Assembly (NCBI GenBank): GCA_910587655.1
Contig: CAJUND010000009.1
Location: forward strand, 62,001-126,000
Reading direction: 5' to 3'
Origin: an uncultured Agathobacter sp.
GTDB taxonomy: Bacteria; Bacillota; Clostridia; Lachnospirales; Lachnospiraceae
DNA: 64,000 bases
Below the pieces are notes generated by a model, which saw only the letters and a program-made list of their open reading frames with translations, had not been told where the DNA came from and ran no database searches. The first letter of the stretch is position 1. Every line of letters starts with the position of its first letter. The position numbers and the translations under genes were made by a program. Positions 1-8,760 of this stretch are shown piece after piece.

Positions 1-755
1 AGATTACCGGAATCTTAAACGGAACAACCAATTACATGATGACAAAGATGGCGGAAGAGGGCGCTGATTTTGACGATGTGTTAAAAGATGCGCAGGACAA
101 AGGCTATGCGGAAAAAGACCCGACTGCAGATATCGAGGGTCATGATCCCTGCCGTAAAATTGCGATTCTGACATCCCTGGTGTGCGGCTGCCAGGTGGAT
201 TTTGAGGATATCCACTGCGAGGGAATCACAAAAATTACAGCCGCAGATTTTAAATATGCAAAAGCAATGAACCGTTCCATCAAGCTTCTTGCAAAAAGCC
301 GCAGGGTGAAAGACAGCTATTCCTGTATGGTGGCTCCGTTTATGCTTGGCAGTGAACATCCGCTTAGCGGGGTGAACGGCGTGTTTAACGGAATATTCGT
401 ACATGGGAATGTGCTTGGCGATGCAATGTTCTACGGAAGCGGGGCAGGAAAACTCCCGACAGCCAGCGCGGTTGTAGCGGATATTGTGGATATGACAAAG
501 CATGCGCATACCAATATCTACATTGACTGGAAGCCGGAAAAAATCACGCTGGTGGATTTTAAGGACAGCGTAAACAGCTTTTTTGTCCGTACAACTTCGG
601 ACCATGCCGCAGTGGAAAAGGCGTTTGGAAAAGTAGAATATGTTGACGGCGGGGTGAACGGGGAATCCGGCTTTACAACAAAAGAGATGACAGAAGCGGA
701 TTTTGAGGCTGCCGCCGCAGAAATCGAAGTCTTAAACCGTATTCGACTTGGTTAA
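1..755 (+). CDS. hom: Homoserine dehydrogenase, C-terminal part (5' truncated)
   Basis: The gene runs in from the left edge, with the first full codon at base 3. The visible part begins with the family signature GILNGTTNYMM and continues through the catalytic segment KGYAEKDPTADIEGHDPCRKIAIL, which carries the conserved acidic and lysine residues of the homoserine dehydrogenase catalytic domain. The C-terminus reads ...EVLNRIRLG. The enzyme reduces aspartate semialdehyde to homoserine with NAD(P)H, on the route to threonine and methionine. About 250 residues are seen, against 400-430 for the usual protein, so the Rossmann NAD-binding part is outside the window. No ACT domain is visible before the stop, so this is either the short form or one whose regulatory region is brief. 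Confidence 0.95.
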   Translation, partial: ITGILNGTTNYMMTKMAEEGADFDDVLKDAQDKGYAEKDPTADIEGHDPCRKIAILTSLVCGCQVDFEDIHCEGITKITAADFKYAKAMNRSIKLLAKSRRVKDSYSCMVAPFMLGSEHPLSGVNGVFNGIFVHGNVLGDAMFYGSGAGKLPTASAVVADIVDMTKHAHTNIYIDWKPEKITLVDFKDSVNSFFVRTTSDHAAVEKAFGKVEYVDGGVNGESGFTTKEMTEADFEAAAAEIEVLNRIRLG

Positions 756-860
756 GTAATATTCCTGCGTAGCAGGGATATTGCCTACGCAAATCGCTTC
801 GCGTTAGCGACCTAGCATGCGATTTGCTCCATAAGTCATATTCCTGCACAGCAGGGGTAC
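756..860 (-). repeat. Dispersed palindromic repeat, copy 1 (inverted orientation)
   Basis: This fills the gap between hom and glpK. The core (776-830, read on the minus strand) has a GGAGCAAATCGCATG box and a GCGATTTGCGTAGG box that are partly complementary. It matches copy 2 at 42092-42145 at roughly four bases in five over about 55 bases. Two hairpins flank the core: 758-768 pairs with 772-782 (11 bp, 3-base loop), and 839-847 pairs with 851-859. Neither is followed by a T run on the + strand, so simple rho-independent termination is not obvious. Confidence 0.75.
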
Positions 861-879
861 GACCTAAAAGGGGGTTTTT

Positions 880-2385
880 ATGGCAAAATACATCATGGCA
901 TTAGATGCGGGTACAACGAGTAATCGCTGTATCCTTTTTGACAAAGCCGGGAATATCTGTTCCATGGCGCAAAAGGAGTTTACACAGATTTTTCCCCATC
1001 CGGGATGGGTGGAGCATGATGCAGGGGAAATCTGGTCCACACAGCTTGGGGTTGCTGTGGAGGCAATGAGCAAAGTGAATGCAAAGGCAGGGGATATTGC
1101 GGCAATCGGCATTACAAACCAGCGGGAAACCGCTATTGTCTGGGACAAAGAAACCGGTGAGCCGGTTTACAACGCCATTGTCTGGCAGTGCAGAAGGACT
1201 GCGGATACTGCGGATGCACTGAAAGAAAAAGGTCTTCTGGAATCATATCAGAAAAAGACAGGTCTGGTAATCGACGCCTATTTTTCGGCGACAAAAATCA
1301 AGTGGATTCTTGACAATGTAAAGGGAGTGCGTGCGCTTGCGGAGGATGGCAGGCTTCTTTTTGGTACAGTGGAAACATGGCTGATCTGGAAGCTGACCGG
1401 AGGGAAAGTGCATGTGACGGATTATTCCAATGCAAGCCGTACCATGCTGTTCAACATCCATACCCTGCAGTGGGATGAGGAGATTTTACAGGAGCTTGGG
1501 ATTCCTGAAAGCATGCTGCCGCAGCCGCTGCCTTCCAGCTGCGTGTACGGATACACGGACCCGGAATTTTTTGGCGGCGAAATTCCAATCGGAGGGGCGG
1601 CGGGGGACCAGCAGGCGGCTTTGTTTGGACAGGCATGCTTTGAAAAAGGCGAAGTCAAAAATACCTATGGAACCGGCTGTTTTCTTTTGATGAATACGGG
1701 AAATAAACCGGTATTTTCCCAAAACGGACTGGTAACGACTATTGCATGGGGACTGGAAAACGAAATCTGCTATGCCCTGGAGGGTTCCATTTTTGTGGCG
1801 GGGGCGGCTGTACAGTGGCTCAGGGATGAAATGCAGCTGGTTACTTCGGCTGCAGAGTCGGAAAACATGGCACTGGAAGTAACGGATACCAACGGCTGTT
1901 ATGTTGTGCCTGCGTTTACCGGGCTTGGTGCGCCCCACTGGGATGCGTATGCCAGGGGAACCATTGTGGGAATTACGCGCGGAACCGGAAAAAACCATAT
2001 TGTACGTGCCACTTTAGAATCCATTGCCTACCAGGTGTGTGATGTGATTACAGCAATGGAAGCGGATGCCGGGACAAAAATTTTATCGCTGAAAGTGGAC
2101 GGCGGGGCATGTGCGAATAATTTTCTGATGCAGTTCCAGGCGGACATGCTGGACGTGCCTGTCAACCGGCCGTCATGTGTGGAATCCACGGCGCTTGGTG
2201 CAGCATACCTTGCAGGACTTGCGGTCGGTTACTGGAAAAACAGGGATGATGTCAGAAATAACCAGAACATCCAGCGTATCTTTACGCCGGATATGACAGA
2301 GGAAGTGCGAATGGCGGCGAAAAACGGCTGGAGCAGGGCCGTCAGGTGCAGCTACGGATGGGGGAACGGGAATTGCAGGCAGTAA
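880..2385 (+). CDS. glpK: Glycerol kinase
   Basis: ATP-dependent phosphorylation of glycerol to glycerol 3-phosphate; FGGY family of the actin/hexokinase ATPase fold. The N-terminus MAKYIMALDAGTTSNRCI holds the phosphate-1 loop (DAGTTS), followed by the HPGWVEHD and GITNQRET segments typical of GlpK. GAAGDQQAALFGQ and the adenosine-binding DGGACANNFLMQFQAD lie further on. At 501 residues it is full length. An AAAAGGGGG ribosome site ends five bases before the ATG. The last residues (RCSYGWGNGNCRQ) look unlike other GlpK C-termini and overlap the next gene, so the tail may be free to drift. Its product is the substrate of TagD at 19.5 kb, a plausible but unproven link to the polymer locus. Confidence 0.97.
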   Translation: MAKYIMALDAGTTSNRCILFDKAGNICSMAQKEFTQIFPHPGWVEHDAGEIWSTQLGVAVEAMSKVNAKAGDIAAIGITNQRETAIVWDKETGEPVYNAIVWQCRRTADTADALKEKGLLESYQKKTGLVIDAYFSATKIKWILDNVKGVRALAEDGRLLFGTVETWLIWKLTGGKVHVTDYSNASRTMLFNIHTLQWDEEILQELGIPESMLPQPLPSSCVYGYTDPEFFGGEIPIGGAAGDQQAALFGQACFEKGEVKNTYGTGCFLLMNTGNKPVFSQNGLVTTIAWGLENEICYALEGSIFVAGAAVQWLRDEMQLVTSAAESENMALEVTDTNGCYVVPAFTGLGAPHWDAYARGTIVGITRGTGKNHIVRATLESIAYQVCDVITAMEADAGTKILSLKVDGGACANNFLMQFQADMLDVPVNRPSCVESTALGAAYLAGLAVGYWKNRDDVRNNQNIQRIFTPDMTEEVRMAAKNGWSRAVRCSYGWGNGNCRQ

Positions 2386-3137
2386 ATGGATTTCTGGAGC
2401 TTTTGTTTCCGCCAAGGTGTCCGCTTTGTGACCGGCTGCTGGATATTTCGGATATCCGGGAAAAGAGGAGTATCCATAAGCCGTGCATGGCGCGGCTTTA
2501 TCCGGTGAAACAGCCCTGCTGCTTCCACTGCGGAAAGCCGCTGGAAAACGAAGCGGAAGAATACTGCGCGGACTGTGCGGCACGAATCTTAAAAAAGCAG
2601 AACCCGCGTGCACAGGACATGACGTTTTCATATATTACACAGGGGAAGGCGCTGTTTGTATACCAGGGGGATATCCGGCAGACGATGTACCGTTTTAAGT
2701 ATTCCAACCGGAGGGAATACGCCCGTTTTTTTGCAGAACAGGCATGTGAAAAATACGGAGGCTGGATGTTGAAAAACGGGATTGAGGCAGTGGTTCCGGT
2801 GCCAATGTATAAAAAGAAGGAAAAACAAAGAGGCTATAACCAGGCAAAGCTTTTTGCAAAAGAAGTCGGAAAGCGGATGGGGTTTGCGTTTGAACCGGAT
2901 GCGGTCAGACGGCTTGTCGGGACGAGCCCGCAGAAAAAATTAAATGCAAAAGAAAGAAAAAATAACATAAAAAACGCTTTTCATGCAGAGGATTTTGTAG
3001 TAAAATATAGTTGTATATTGTTGGTTGATGATATTTACACAACGGGAGCCACGGCGGAAGCAGTTGCAGAAGCACTCTGCCAGGCTGGAATAAGCAGAAT
3101 ATATTTTCTTTCTGTCTGTACGGGCAGAGGGGTTTAG
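2346..3137 (+). CDS. comFC: ComFC-type phosphoribosyltransferase-fold protein
   Basis: Competence protein F family. An N-terminal zinc-binding region has paired cysteines (CPLC near residue 20, CFHCGKPL near 60, CADC near 77). The C-terminal type I phosphoribosyltransferase domain has the PRPP loop ILLVDDIYTTGAT near residues 221-233. ComFC proteins are needed for natural transformation in other Firmicutes, acting in the cytoplasm on incoming single-stranded DNA; the exact reaction is unknown. The GTG start at 2346 is chosen because GCAGGG lies seven bases upstream; an ATG at 2358 is an alternative. The gene overlaps the 3' end of glpK by 40 bases. The helicase ComFA, often adjacent, is absent here. 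Confidence 0.88.
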   Translation: MQLRMGERELQAVNGFLELLFPPRCPLCDRLLDISDIREKRSIHKPCMARLYPVKQPCCFHCGKPLENEAEEYCADCAARILKKQNPRAQDMTFSYITQGKALFVYQGDIRQTMYRFKYSNRREYARFFAEQACEKYGGWMLKNGIEAVVPVPMYKKKEKQRGYNQAKLFAKEVGKRMGFAFEPDAVRRLVGTSPQKKLNAKERKNNIKNAFHAEDFVVKYSCILLVDDIYTTGATAEAVAEALCQAGISRIYFLSVCTGRGV

Positions 3138-3150
3138 GAGGGACACGAGG

Positions 3151-3561
3151 ATGAATGTGATAAATTGTAAATCATGCGGAAGAATCTTTAATGCACTGGA
3201 TCGCAACAGACTCTGTCCGGCTTGCACGAGGGCACTTGAGGATAAATTTCAGGAGGTCAAGCAGTACCTGCGGGAAAATCCGAATGCGACTGTAAACCAG
3301 ACGTCTGAGGACAACGATGTCAGTGTAAAACAAATCAGGCAGTGGATACGGGAAGAGAGACTGATTTTAACGAACACAGCCGGATGCGATATTCGCTGTG
3401 AGCAGTGCGGGGCAGCGATTAATACGGGGCGTTTCTGCGATAAATGCAAGGCAAGCATGGCAAATGATCTTCAGGGTGCCATTAAAAAGCCAAAGGGGGT
3501 ACTGCAGCAGCCGAAAAAATCGGGGCATGAAAAAGACCGTATGCGTTTTCTGCAGAATTAA
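3151..3561 (+). CDS. yvyF: YvyF-like flagellar-region zinc protein (TIGR03826 type)
   Basis: This 136-residue protein has an N-terminal zinc ribbon (CKSCG near residue 7, CPAC near 23). A helix-turn-helix-like middle (TVNQTSEDNDVSVKQIRQWI, about 49-68) resembles MerR/recombinase DNA-binding helices. A second cysteine cluster follows (CEQCGAAI, CDKCK). In Bacillus subtilis the homologue follows comFC and precedes flgM, so the comFC-yvyF order here is the ancestral arrangement. In B. subtilis YvyF is linked to flagellar gene control; the role here is inferred. No flgM follows; the transcript appears to end at the hairpin just downstream. Confidence 0.85.
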   Translation: MNVINCKSCGRIFNALDRNRLCPACTRALEDKFQEVKQYLRENPNATVNQTSEDNDVSVKQIRQWIREERLILTNTAGCDIRCEQCGAAINTGRFCDKCKASMANDLQGAIKKPKGVLQQPKKSGHEKDRMRFLQN

Positions 3562-3579
3562 GCGTGATTACCGGTACAT

Positions 3580-3613
3580 CCTGGGATATTCCAGTTTATC
3601 CCAGGGTGTTTTA
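3580..3613 (+). terminator. Putative terminator after yvyF
   Basis: A perfect 9-bp stem (3580-3588 CCTGGGATA with 3597-3605 TATCCCAGG) and an 8-base loop are followed by GTGTTTTAC. The T run is short, so termination may be partial. Confidence 0.55.
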
Positions 3614-3638
3614 CTGTATGGACCGGTTTTTATACTGT

Positions 3639-3666
3639 TTGAAAATAGTTCCAGATGTGTTATAAT
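3639..3666 (+). promoter_or_regulatory. Sigma-A promoter for the cda operon
   Basis: TTGAAA (3639-3644), a 16-base spacer, then TATAAT (3661-3666), which is preceded by TGT and so forms an extended -10. It sits 35 bases before the first of the two membrane genes upstream of cdaA and is the only good promoter seen before cdaA. Confidence 0.8.
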
Positions 3667-3700
3667 ATTACAATAAGCCGTATTTTGGCGGCAGGGGTGT

Positions 3701-4090
3701 ATGATGATTAATGAGGAACGCGTATCAGAGATGTTTCATATGGCGGTATATGATGAGTACGAGGAAAAAAAATACCGTCCGATGAATGAATATTATATGT
3801 GGGACTATGTGGGGAAAGAACTTGTAAAAAGTTTTTTTACAGGTTCCATTGCGTTTGTCCTGCTCGTGGGACTCTGGGCACTGAAAGACCTGACGGCAGT
3901 GGTTGCGTATGTGAACAATGCTGACCTCATGGAGCTTGTGGTACGTATCATTGTGCTCTATGTGGCATTTCTGGCGGTGTACCTGCTTACAACGGCCATT
4001 GTTTACTGTGTTCGGTATGTCCGGGGGCGCAGACATCTGCGCAGATATGTGGACCATCTGAAAAAAGTCAGGAAAATGTACCAGCATTAA
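3701..4090 (+). CDS. Small membrane protein of unknown function
   Basis: I do not recognise a named family. The 129-residue product has a charged N-terminus rich in E, K, Y and M (about 1-45), two hydrophobic helices (about 46-66 and 81-108) and a strongly basic C-terminal tail (RYVRGRRHLRRYVDHLKKVRK). A cytoplasmic N and C terminus with a two-helix hairpin is the likely topology. ATG codons at 3701 and 3704 are both usable; AGGGG at 3693 serves either. It is the first gene after the promoter at 3639 and is followed 29 bases later by another membrane protein and then cdaA, so a role linked to c-di-AMP or envelope homeostasis is a guess from position only. Confidence 0.75.
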   Translation: MMINEERVSEMFHMAVYDEYEEKKYRPMNEYYMWDYVGKELVKSFFTGSIAFVLLVGLWALKDLTAVVAYVNNADLMELVVRIIVLYVAFLAVYLLTTAIVYCVRYVRGRRHLRRYVDHLKKVRKMYQH

Positions 4091-4119
4091 ATCAGCGGAA
4101 CATCCGTTAAGGGGGCTTT

Positions 4120-5166
4120 ATGACAGGATTATTGGAAATGAAAGACCGTTTCATACGGTTTTACAGTAAATATGAGACATGGCTGTTTCCGGTTATTAAA
4201 TTTTTTGTTGCACTGACACTTTTTGCCATGATCAATGCGCACATCGGGTTTATGGAAGCAGTCAGCAGCTGGCCGGCTGCATTTGTTTTTGCCCTGGTTT
4301 GCGCCCTGCTGCCGGTGAACGCCATGATATGGCTTGCAGCAGCTGTTGTACTTGCTGATATGTACGCGCTGTCGCTTGAGGTTGCAGTGACAACGCTGGT
4401 TCTTTTTGCTGCACTGTTTTTCCTGTATTTCAGGTTTGCGCCGGAAAACGGAATTATGGCTGTTCTGACACCGGTTTCATTCGGCCTTCGCATCCCATAT
4501 ATTATGCCTGTGGCAGGAGGACTTTTACGCGGGATTTCCTCAGTGTTTGCCGTAATCTGCGGAACAGTGGTTTATTATTATCTGGACGGAATCCACCAGA
4601 ATGCAGGGACGCTGACCAGTGTGGACACGGCGGACGCTGACCAGCCTTCGAGGTTTGATATCTCCATCGGGCAGCTGCTGGGAAATAAAGAGATGTATCT
4701 TGTGATTGCAATTTTTACGGTTACGGCAGTTGTTGTCTGGATTGTCCGCCGGATGGAAGTGGATTATGCATGGACGCTTGCTATTATATCGGGAATGATC
4801 ATTGAGATTGCAGGCTTGTTTGTGGGATATCTGGTACTTGGCATTAACGGCAAAACGGTTGTCATGCTGGCAGGAAGCATTGGTTCCATGCTGATAGCAT
4901 TTATCCTGCAGTTTCTGTTTATGAACCTTGATTATGCACGGACAGAACGGGTACAGTTTGAGGATGATGATTATTATTACTATGTAAAAGCCGTTCCGAA
5001 AAAAATGGTTTCCGTCAGGGATGTACAGGTGAAGCATTTTGGCAATACTGGAAGTATGGGGAAGCGGATTGAGCATACCAGGCATGTGCCGAATGCGGAA
5101 GAAGAAGAGCACAGCCGCAGGGTACTTGCAAAAGAATTTGATATTGATGAAGATCTGTTAAAATAA
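4120..5166 (+). CDS. Polytopic membrane protein of unknown function, upstream of cdaA
   Basis: This 348-residue protein has about eight or nine hydrophobic segments between residues 20 and 270, then a soluble cytoplasmic tail. The tail has an acidic/tyrosine stretch (EDDDYYYYVKAVPKK) and many charges, ending EFDIDEDLLK. A loop near residues 165-185 (VDTADADQPSRFDISIGQLLG) separates two blocks of helices. The gene lies 29 bases after the preceding membrane gene and 15 bases before cdaA, so the three are very probably co-transcribed. I cannot assign a family. The position next to a diadenylate cyclase and its membrane regulator suggests a partner or a c-di-AMP-responsive membrane protein, but no known c-di-AMP-binding motif was recognised. 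Confidence 0.78.
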   Translation: MTGLLEMKDRFIRFYSKYETWLFPVIKFFVALTLFAMINAHIGFMEAVSSWPAAFVFALVCALLPVNAMIWLAAAVVLADMYALSLEVAVTTLVLFAALFFLYFRFAPENGIMAVLTPVSFGLRIPYIMPVAGGLLRGISSVFAVICGTVVYYYLDGIHQNAGTLTSVDTADADQPSRFDISIGQLLGNKEMYLVIAIFTVTAVVVWIVRRMEVDYAWTLAIISGMIIEIAGLFVGYLVLGINGKTVVMLAGSIGSMLIAFILQFLFMNLDYARTERVQFEDDDYYYYVKAVPKKMVSVRDVQVKHFGNTGSMGKRIEHTRHVPNAEEEEHSRRVLAKEFDIDEDLLK

Positions 5167-5181
5167 AGGGGAGGAGATGTC

Positions 5182-6084
5182 ATGGAGGATTTTCTAGGGA
5201 TGTTAAGTGAATTTTACGCTCGGGCAACCATGTATGTGGGGCTTCCTGACCGTCTGTCACGGGTAGATGTCATAGAGGTTCTCATCATTTCCTTTCTTTT
5301 TTACCACATTCTGCTCTGGATTAAAAGTACAAGGGCATGGAACCTGTTTAAGGGAATCATGGTGATTTTCGTTTTTGTACTGGTGGCGGCAATTTTCCAG
5401 ATGAACACCATTCTCTGGCTGGCAGAAAATACGCTGAGCGTGGGACTGATTGCACTTGTCATTATTTTCCAGCCGGAGCTTCGCCGGGCGCTTGAAAACC
5501 TCGGCGGAAAAAATGTGATGGGCAGGTTTTTCAATATAGGAAAAACCGAGGATAATAAGTTTTCTGACAAAACGATTGACGAACTGGTGAAGGCATGCTT
5601 TGCAATGGGAAAAGTAAAAACAGGGGCGCTGATTGTTGTTGAGGATGAAATTCTCCTCGGTGAATATGTCCGCACGGGAATTGATGTGGACGCACTTGTG
5701 ACGAGCCAGCTTCTGATAAACATTTTTGAAAAAAACACGCCGCTTCATGACGGTGCCGTGATTGTCCGTGGAGACAGGATTATTTCGGCAACCTGCTATC
5801 TGCCTCTTTCAGACAGTCTGACATTAAGCAAGGACCTGGGTACCAGACACAGGGCAGCAGTGGGCATCAGTGAGGTCAGTGATTCACTTACCATTATAGT
5901 TTCTGAGGAAACGGGAAAAGTATCACTGGCGCTCCGGGGGCAGATTTACCATGATATCGGTACGGACTTCCTGCGTGAAAAGCTGGAATACCTGCAGAAC
6001 AGAAACCATGAGATGACAAAGCTGGAATTATTAAAAAGGAGGTTAAAGAATGGCAAAAAAAATTCTAAAAACTCTGACGAATAA
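5182..6084 (+). CDS. cdaA: Diadenylate cyclase, membrane-anchored
   Basis: CdaA/DacA makes cyclic di-AMP from two ATP. Three hydrophobic helices lie in residues 30-105 (VIEVLIISFLFYHILLW, GIMVIFVFVLVAAIF, LSVGLIALVIIF). They are followed by FQPELRRALE and the DisA_N catalytic domain, with the DGA motif (LHDGAVIV, about 187-194) and the RHR motif (GTRHRAAVG, about 219-227). The protein has 300 residues against about 270-280 usually; the extra is a lysine-rich tail (LKRRLKNGKKNSKNSDE). Its 3' end overlaps cdaR by 35 bases. The order cdaA-cdaR-glmM is the conserved Firmicutes arrangement in which CdaR and GlmM modulate the cyclase. Confidence 0.97.
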   Translation: MEDFLGMLSEFYARATMYVGLPDRLSRVDVIEVLIISFLFYHILLWIKSTRAWNLFKGIMVIFVFVLVAAIFQMNTILWLAENTLSVGLIALVIIFQPELRRALENLGGKNVMGRFFNIGKTEDNKFSDKTIDELVKACFAMGKVKTGALIVVEDEILLGEYVRTGIDVDALVTSQLLINIFEKNTPLHDGAVIVRGDRIISATCYLPLSDSLTLSKDLGTRHRAAVGISEVSDSLTIIVSEETGKVSLALRGQIYHDIGTDFLREKLEYLQNRNHEMTKLELLKRRLKNGKKNSKNSDE

Positions 6085-7378
6085 TCTCGGCTTTAAAATT
6101 CTTGCGGTTATTTTTGCATTTATTATGTGGCTGGTCGTATATAATAATGATGATCCCCGTGTGACGCAGACCTTTACGACCAGTGTGACACTGGAAAACG
6201 AAGCGGCTGTCCAGGAGATGAACAAGTGTTATGAGATACTAAACGGTACAAACACAGTTACGTTTCCGGTAACGGGAAAGCGCAGTAATCTGGGTAAACT
6301 GGAAGATGCAGATTTTATGGCTGTGGCGGATATGAGCCGCATGGTGGTAAATTCTGACAATGACGCTGCAATCGTGCCAATCGAGATTTCCTGCAGGAGA
6401 AACGTAAGCGGACTGACGTTTAACGGGAAAACCAAACATCTGGAAATTGCGCTGGAGGATTACAAGAGCCGGAGATTTATGATTTCGGCAGATACCAGCG
6501 GAAAGGTTGCGGAAGGATTTGCACTTGGGGAAGTGGCAATTACCGGTTCCAATATGCTTACCGTGTCGGGACCTGCTTCGATTGTAGGGCAGATTGAAAA
6601 CGTGGTTGCAACGATTGATGTGGATGGAATGTCAGCAAATCTTTCGGATAACGTACTGCCGGTTCTGTATGATGCAGACGGCAAGGAGGTGGATTCCACA
6701 AGGTTAAAGTTAAGCAGCAGTACCGTTACGATTTCGGCGAAGGTATTAAGCGTTAAGGAGATACCGCTGGTGTTTGCAACGACCGGAAAACCTGCCGGGG
6801 ATTACCGTGTTGTGGAAATAAACAGCAAACCGGGTTCCGTGAGACTGAAAGGTTCCTCCTCTGTTTTAAATCCGCTGATGTCAATAGAAATTCCAGGGGA
6901 ACTGATTAATGTAAATTCTGCGTCTGCCGATGTGACGACGACTATTGATATTACAGAGTATCTTCCGCCGGGAACAGAGCTTGTGGATGCGGCGGATGCA
7001 TCGGTAATTGTAACCGTGCAGATTCGGGCATATGAAGCCAAAACCTACCAGCTGCATGCGGAGCATATTGCCGTGGAGGGGCTTGGCGATGAGTATGAAA
7101 TCAGCTTTTCCGATAACCTGATTCCGGTTACCATCAATGGTCTGCAGGAGGATCTGGATGAGCTGACGGCAGCGACATTAAAAGCATCCATTGACGTGTC
7201 AGGACTTGGCGAGGGGACGCACCGGGTACTTCTTTCCATTACACTGGATGAAGAGCGGTATGCGTTCCAGCCGGTAACAATTGAAATTAAACTGGCGAGA
7301 AAAGATTCCCCGCCGGACGAACCGGATGAGCCGGAGGATAACGGGGAAGAAGGCGAAGACAGTGAAAGTGAAGAATAA
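6050..7378 (+). CDS. cdaR: CdaA regulatory protein with YbbR domains
   Basis: One N-terminal transmembrane helix (LGFKILAVIFAFIMWLVVYN, residues 13-32) is followed by extracellular YbbR-type repeats of about 80-90 residues. These show the usual pattern of Val/Thr-rich strands and 'P..V.V.G' turns, for example ITGSNMLTVSGPASIVGQI and SKPGSVRLKGSSSVL. The chain ends in a very acidic proline-containing tail (residues about 415-442) that could sit in the wall. CdaR binds CdaA and tunes c-di-AMP synthesis in other Firmicutes. The start at 6050 lies inside cdaA, with AAAGGAGG about 12 bases before it. Confidence 0.93.
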   Translation: MAKKILKTLTNNLGFKILAVIFAFIMWLVVYNNDDPRVTQTFTTSVTLENEAAVQEMNKCYEILNGTNTVTFPVTGKRSNLGKLEDADFMAVADMSRMVVNSDNDAAIVPIEISCRRNVSGLTFNGKTKHLEIALEDYKSRRFMISADTSGKVAEGFALGEVAITGSNMLTVSGPASIVGQIENVVATIDVDGMSANLSDNVLPVLYDADGKEVDSTRLKLSSSTVTISAKVLSVKEIPLVFATTGKPAGDYRVVEINSKPGSVRLKGSSSVLNPLMSIEIPGELINVNSASADVTTTIDITEYLPPGTELVDAADASVIVTVQIRAYEAKTYQLHAEHIAVEGLGDEYEISFSDNLIPVTINGLQEDLDELTAATLKASIDVSGLGEGTHRVLLSITLDEERYAFQPVTIEIKLARKDSPPDEPDEPEDNGEEGEDSESEE

Positions 7379-7399
7379 AAATTAAAGAGGTATGTTATC

Positions 7400-8749
7400 A
7401 TGGCAAGAATGTTTGGAACAGATGGAGTCAGGGGAATCGCAGGTACGGAGCTTTCCATTGGGCTTGCAATGAAGCTTGGGCAGGCAGGGGCATATGTCCT
7501 GACAAAGGAACGGTCACACCAGCCGACAATCATTGTCGGCTGTGATACCCGTATTTCAGGAGGGATGCTTGCAAATGCTCTGATGGCAGGAATCTGCTCG
7601 GTGGGTGCGAATGCAATCTATGTCGGCGTTGCGCCGACCCCTGCAATTGCTTATCTTACAAGAAAGCATAAGGTTGATGCGGGAGTTGTGATATCTGCCT
7701 CCCATAATTCCATGGAATTTAACGGGATTAAATTTTTTAACGGGGAAGGATATAAGCTTTCGGACCAGCTTGAGGATGAAATTGAGGAACTGATTAAAAA
7801 TAATATGGAAGACATTGTTTTTCCAATTGGTCCGGGTATCGGCAGGGTGGAGTACCGTTTTGATATTGTGGATGAATACATTGAGTTTGAAAAGAAAACA
7901 GTTCCGGTTAATCTCTCTTCCTTAAAGATTGTTGTGGACTGTGCGGAAGGGGCAAGTTCCTACACGTCGGTAAAGACACTGCAGGACCTGGGGGCAAACC
8001 TGATTGCAATCCATACAGACCCGGACGGTACCAATATCAATGCAAACTGCGGTTCCACACATATGAATGAGCTGCGGGCACGCGTGGTATCTGAAAAAGC
8101 GGATATTGGAATTGCTTTTGACGGGGATGCGGACCGTATGCTGGCAGTGGATGAAAACGGCAAGCTTGTGGACGGCGATGAGATTATGGCAATCTGCGGA
8201 AATTACATGAAGAGCCGTGGAAAGCTTGCGGAAAATACCATTGTTGTTACAGTTATGACAAATCTCGGATTTTCCCTGATGGGGGAGCGGGAAGGTATCC
8301 ATATCGAAAAAACAAAGGTCGGGGACCGCTATGTGCTGGAGAATATGCGGGAAAACGGATATAATCTTGGAGGAGAACAGTCCGGGCACGTTATTTTTCT
8401 GGATGACAACACCACGGGGGACGGACTTTTAACGGCGCTGCATCTTCTGCAGGTTATGACAGACACCAAAAAGAAACTTTCAGAGCTTGCTTCCGTCATG
8501 GAGGTTCTGCCGCAGGCGCTTGTCAATGCGAAGGTTCCGGACCACAAGAAGGAAAGCTATATGGAATATGCCGAGATTGCAGAGGCAATCGAGGAGCTGG
8601 AGAAGAAGTTTGCGGGAGAAGGCAGGGTATTAATCCGTCCGTCCGGTACAGAACCGCTTGTGCGTGTGATGATTGAGGGGAAGGACCAGAAGGTAATTGA
8701 TACAGAAGCAAAAAAACTTGCGGAATTAATTCGGCGGGTAATGTTATAG
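7400..8749 (+). CDS. glmM: Phosphoglucosamine mutase
   Basis: Converts glucosamine 6-phosphate to glucosamine 1-phosphate for UDP-GlcNAc. The N-terminus MARMFGTDGVRGIAG is diagnostic. The phosphoserine loop ISASHNSMEFNGIKFF is near residues 98-113, the metal-binding DGDADR near 240-245, and the C-terminal phosphate-binding RPSGTEPLVRVMIEG near 413-427. The length of 449 residues is standard. It lies 21 bases after cdaR with AAAGAGG upstream. GlmS, the enzyme before it in the pathway, is at 40.3 kb. Confidence 0.98.
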   Translation: MARMFGTDGVRGIAGTELSIGLAMKLGQAGAYVLTKERSHQPTIIVGCDTRISGGMLANALMAGICSVGANAIYVGVAPTPAIAYLTRKHKVDAGVVISASHNSMEFNGIKFFNGEGYKLSDQLEDEIEELIKNNMEDIVFPIGPGIGRVEYRFDIVDEYIEFEKKTVPVNLSSLKIVVDCAEGASSYTSVKTLQDLGANLIAIHTDPDGTNINANCGSTHMNELRARVVSEKADIGIAFDGDADRMLAVDENGKLVDGDEIMAICGNYMKSRGKLAENTIVVTVMTNLGFSLMGEREGIHIEKTKVGDRYVLENMRENGYNLGGEQSGHVIFLDDNTTGDGLLTALHLLQVMTDTKKKLSELASVMEVLPQALVNAKVPDHKKESYMEYAEIAEAIEELEKKFAGEGRVLIRPSGTEPLVRVMIEGKDQKVIDTEAKKLAELIRRVML

Positions 8750-8760
8750 GGGGATATTTT

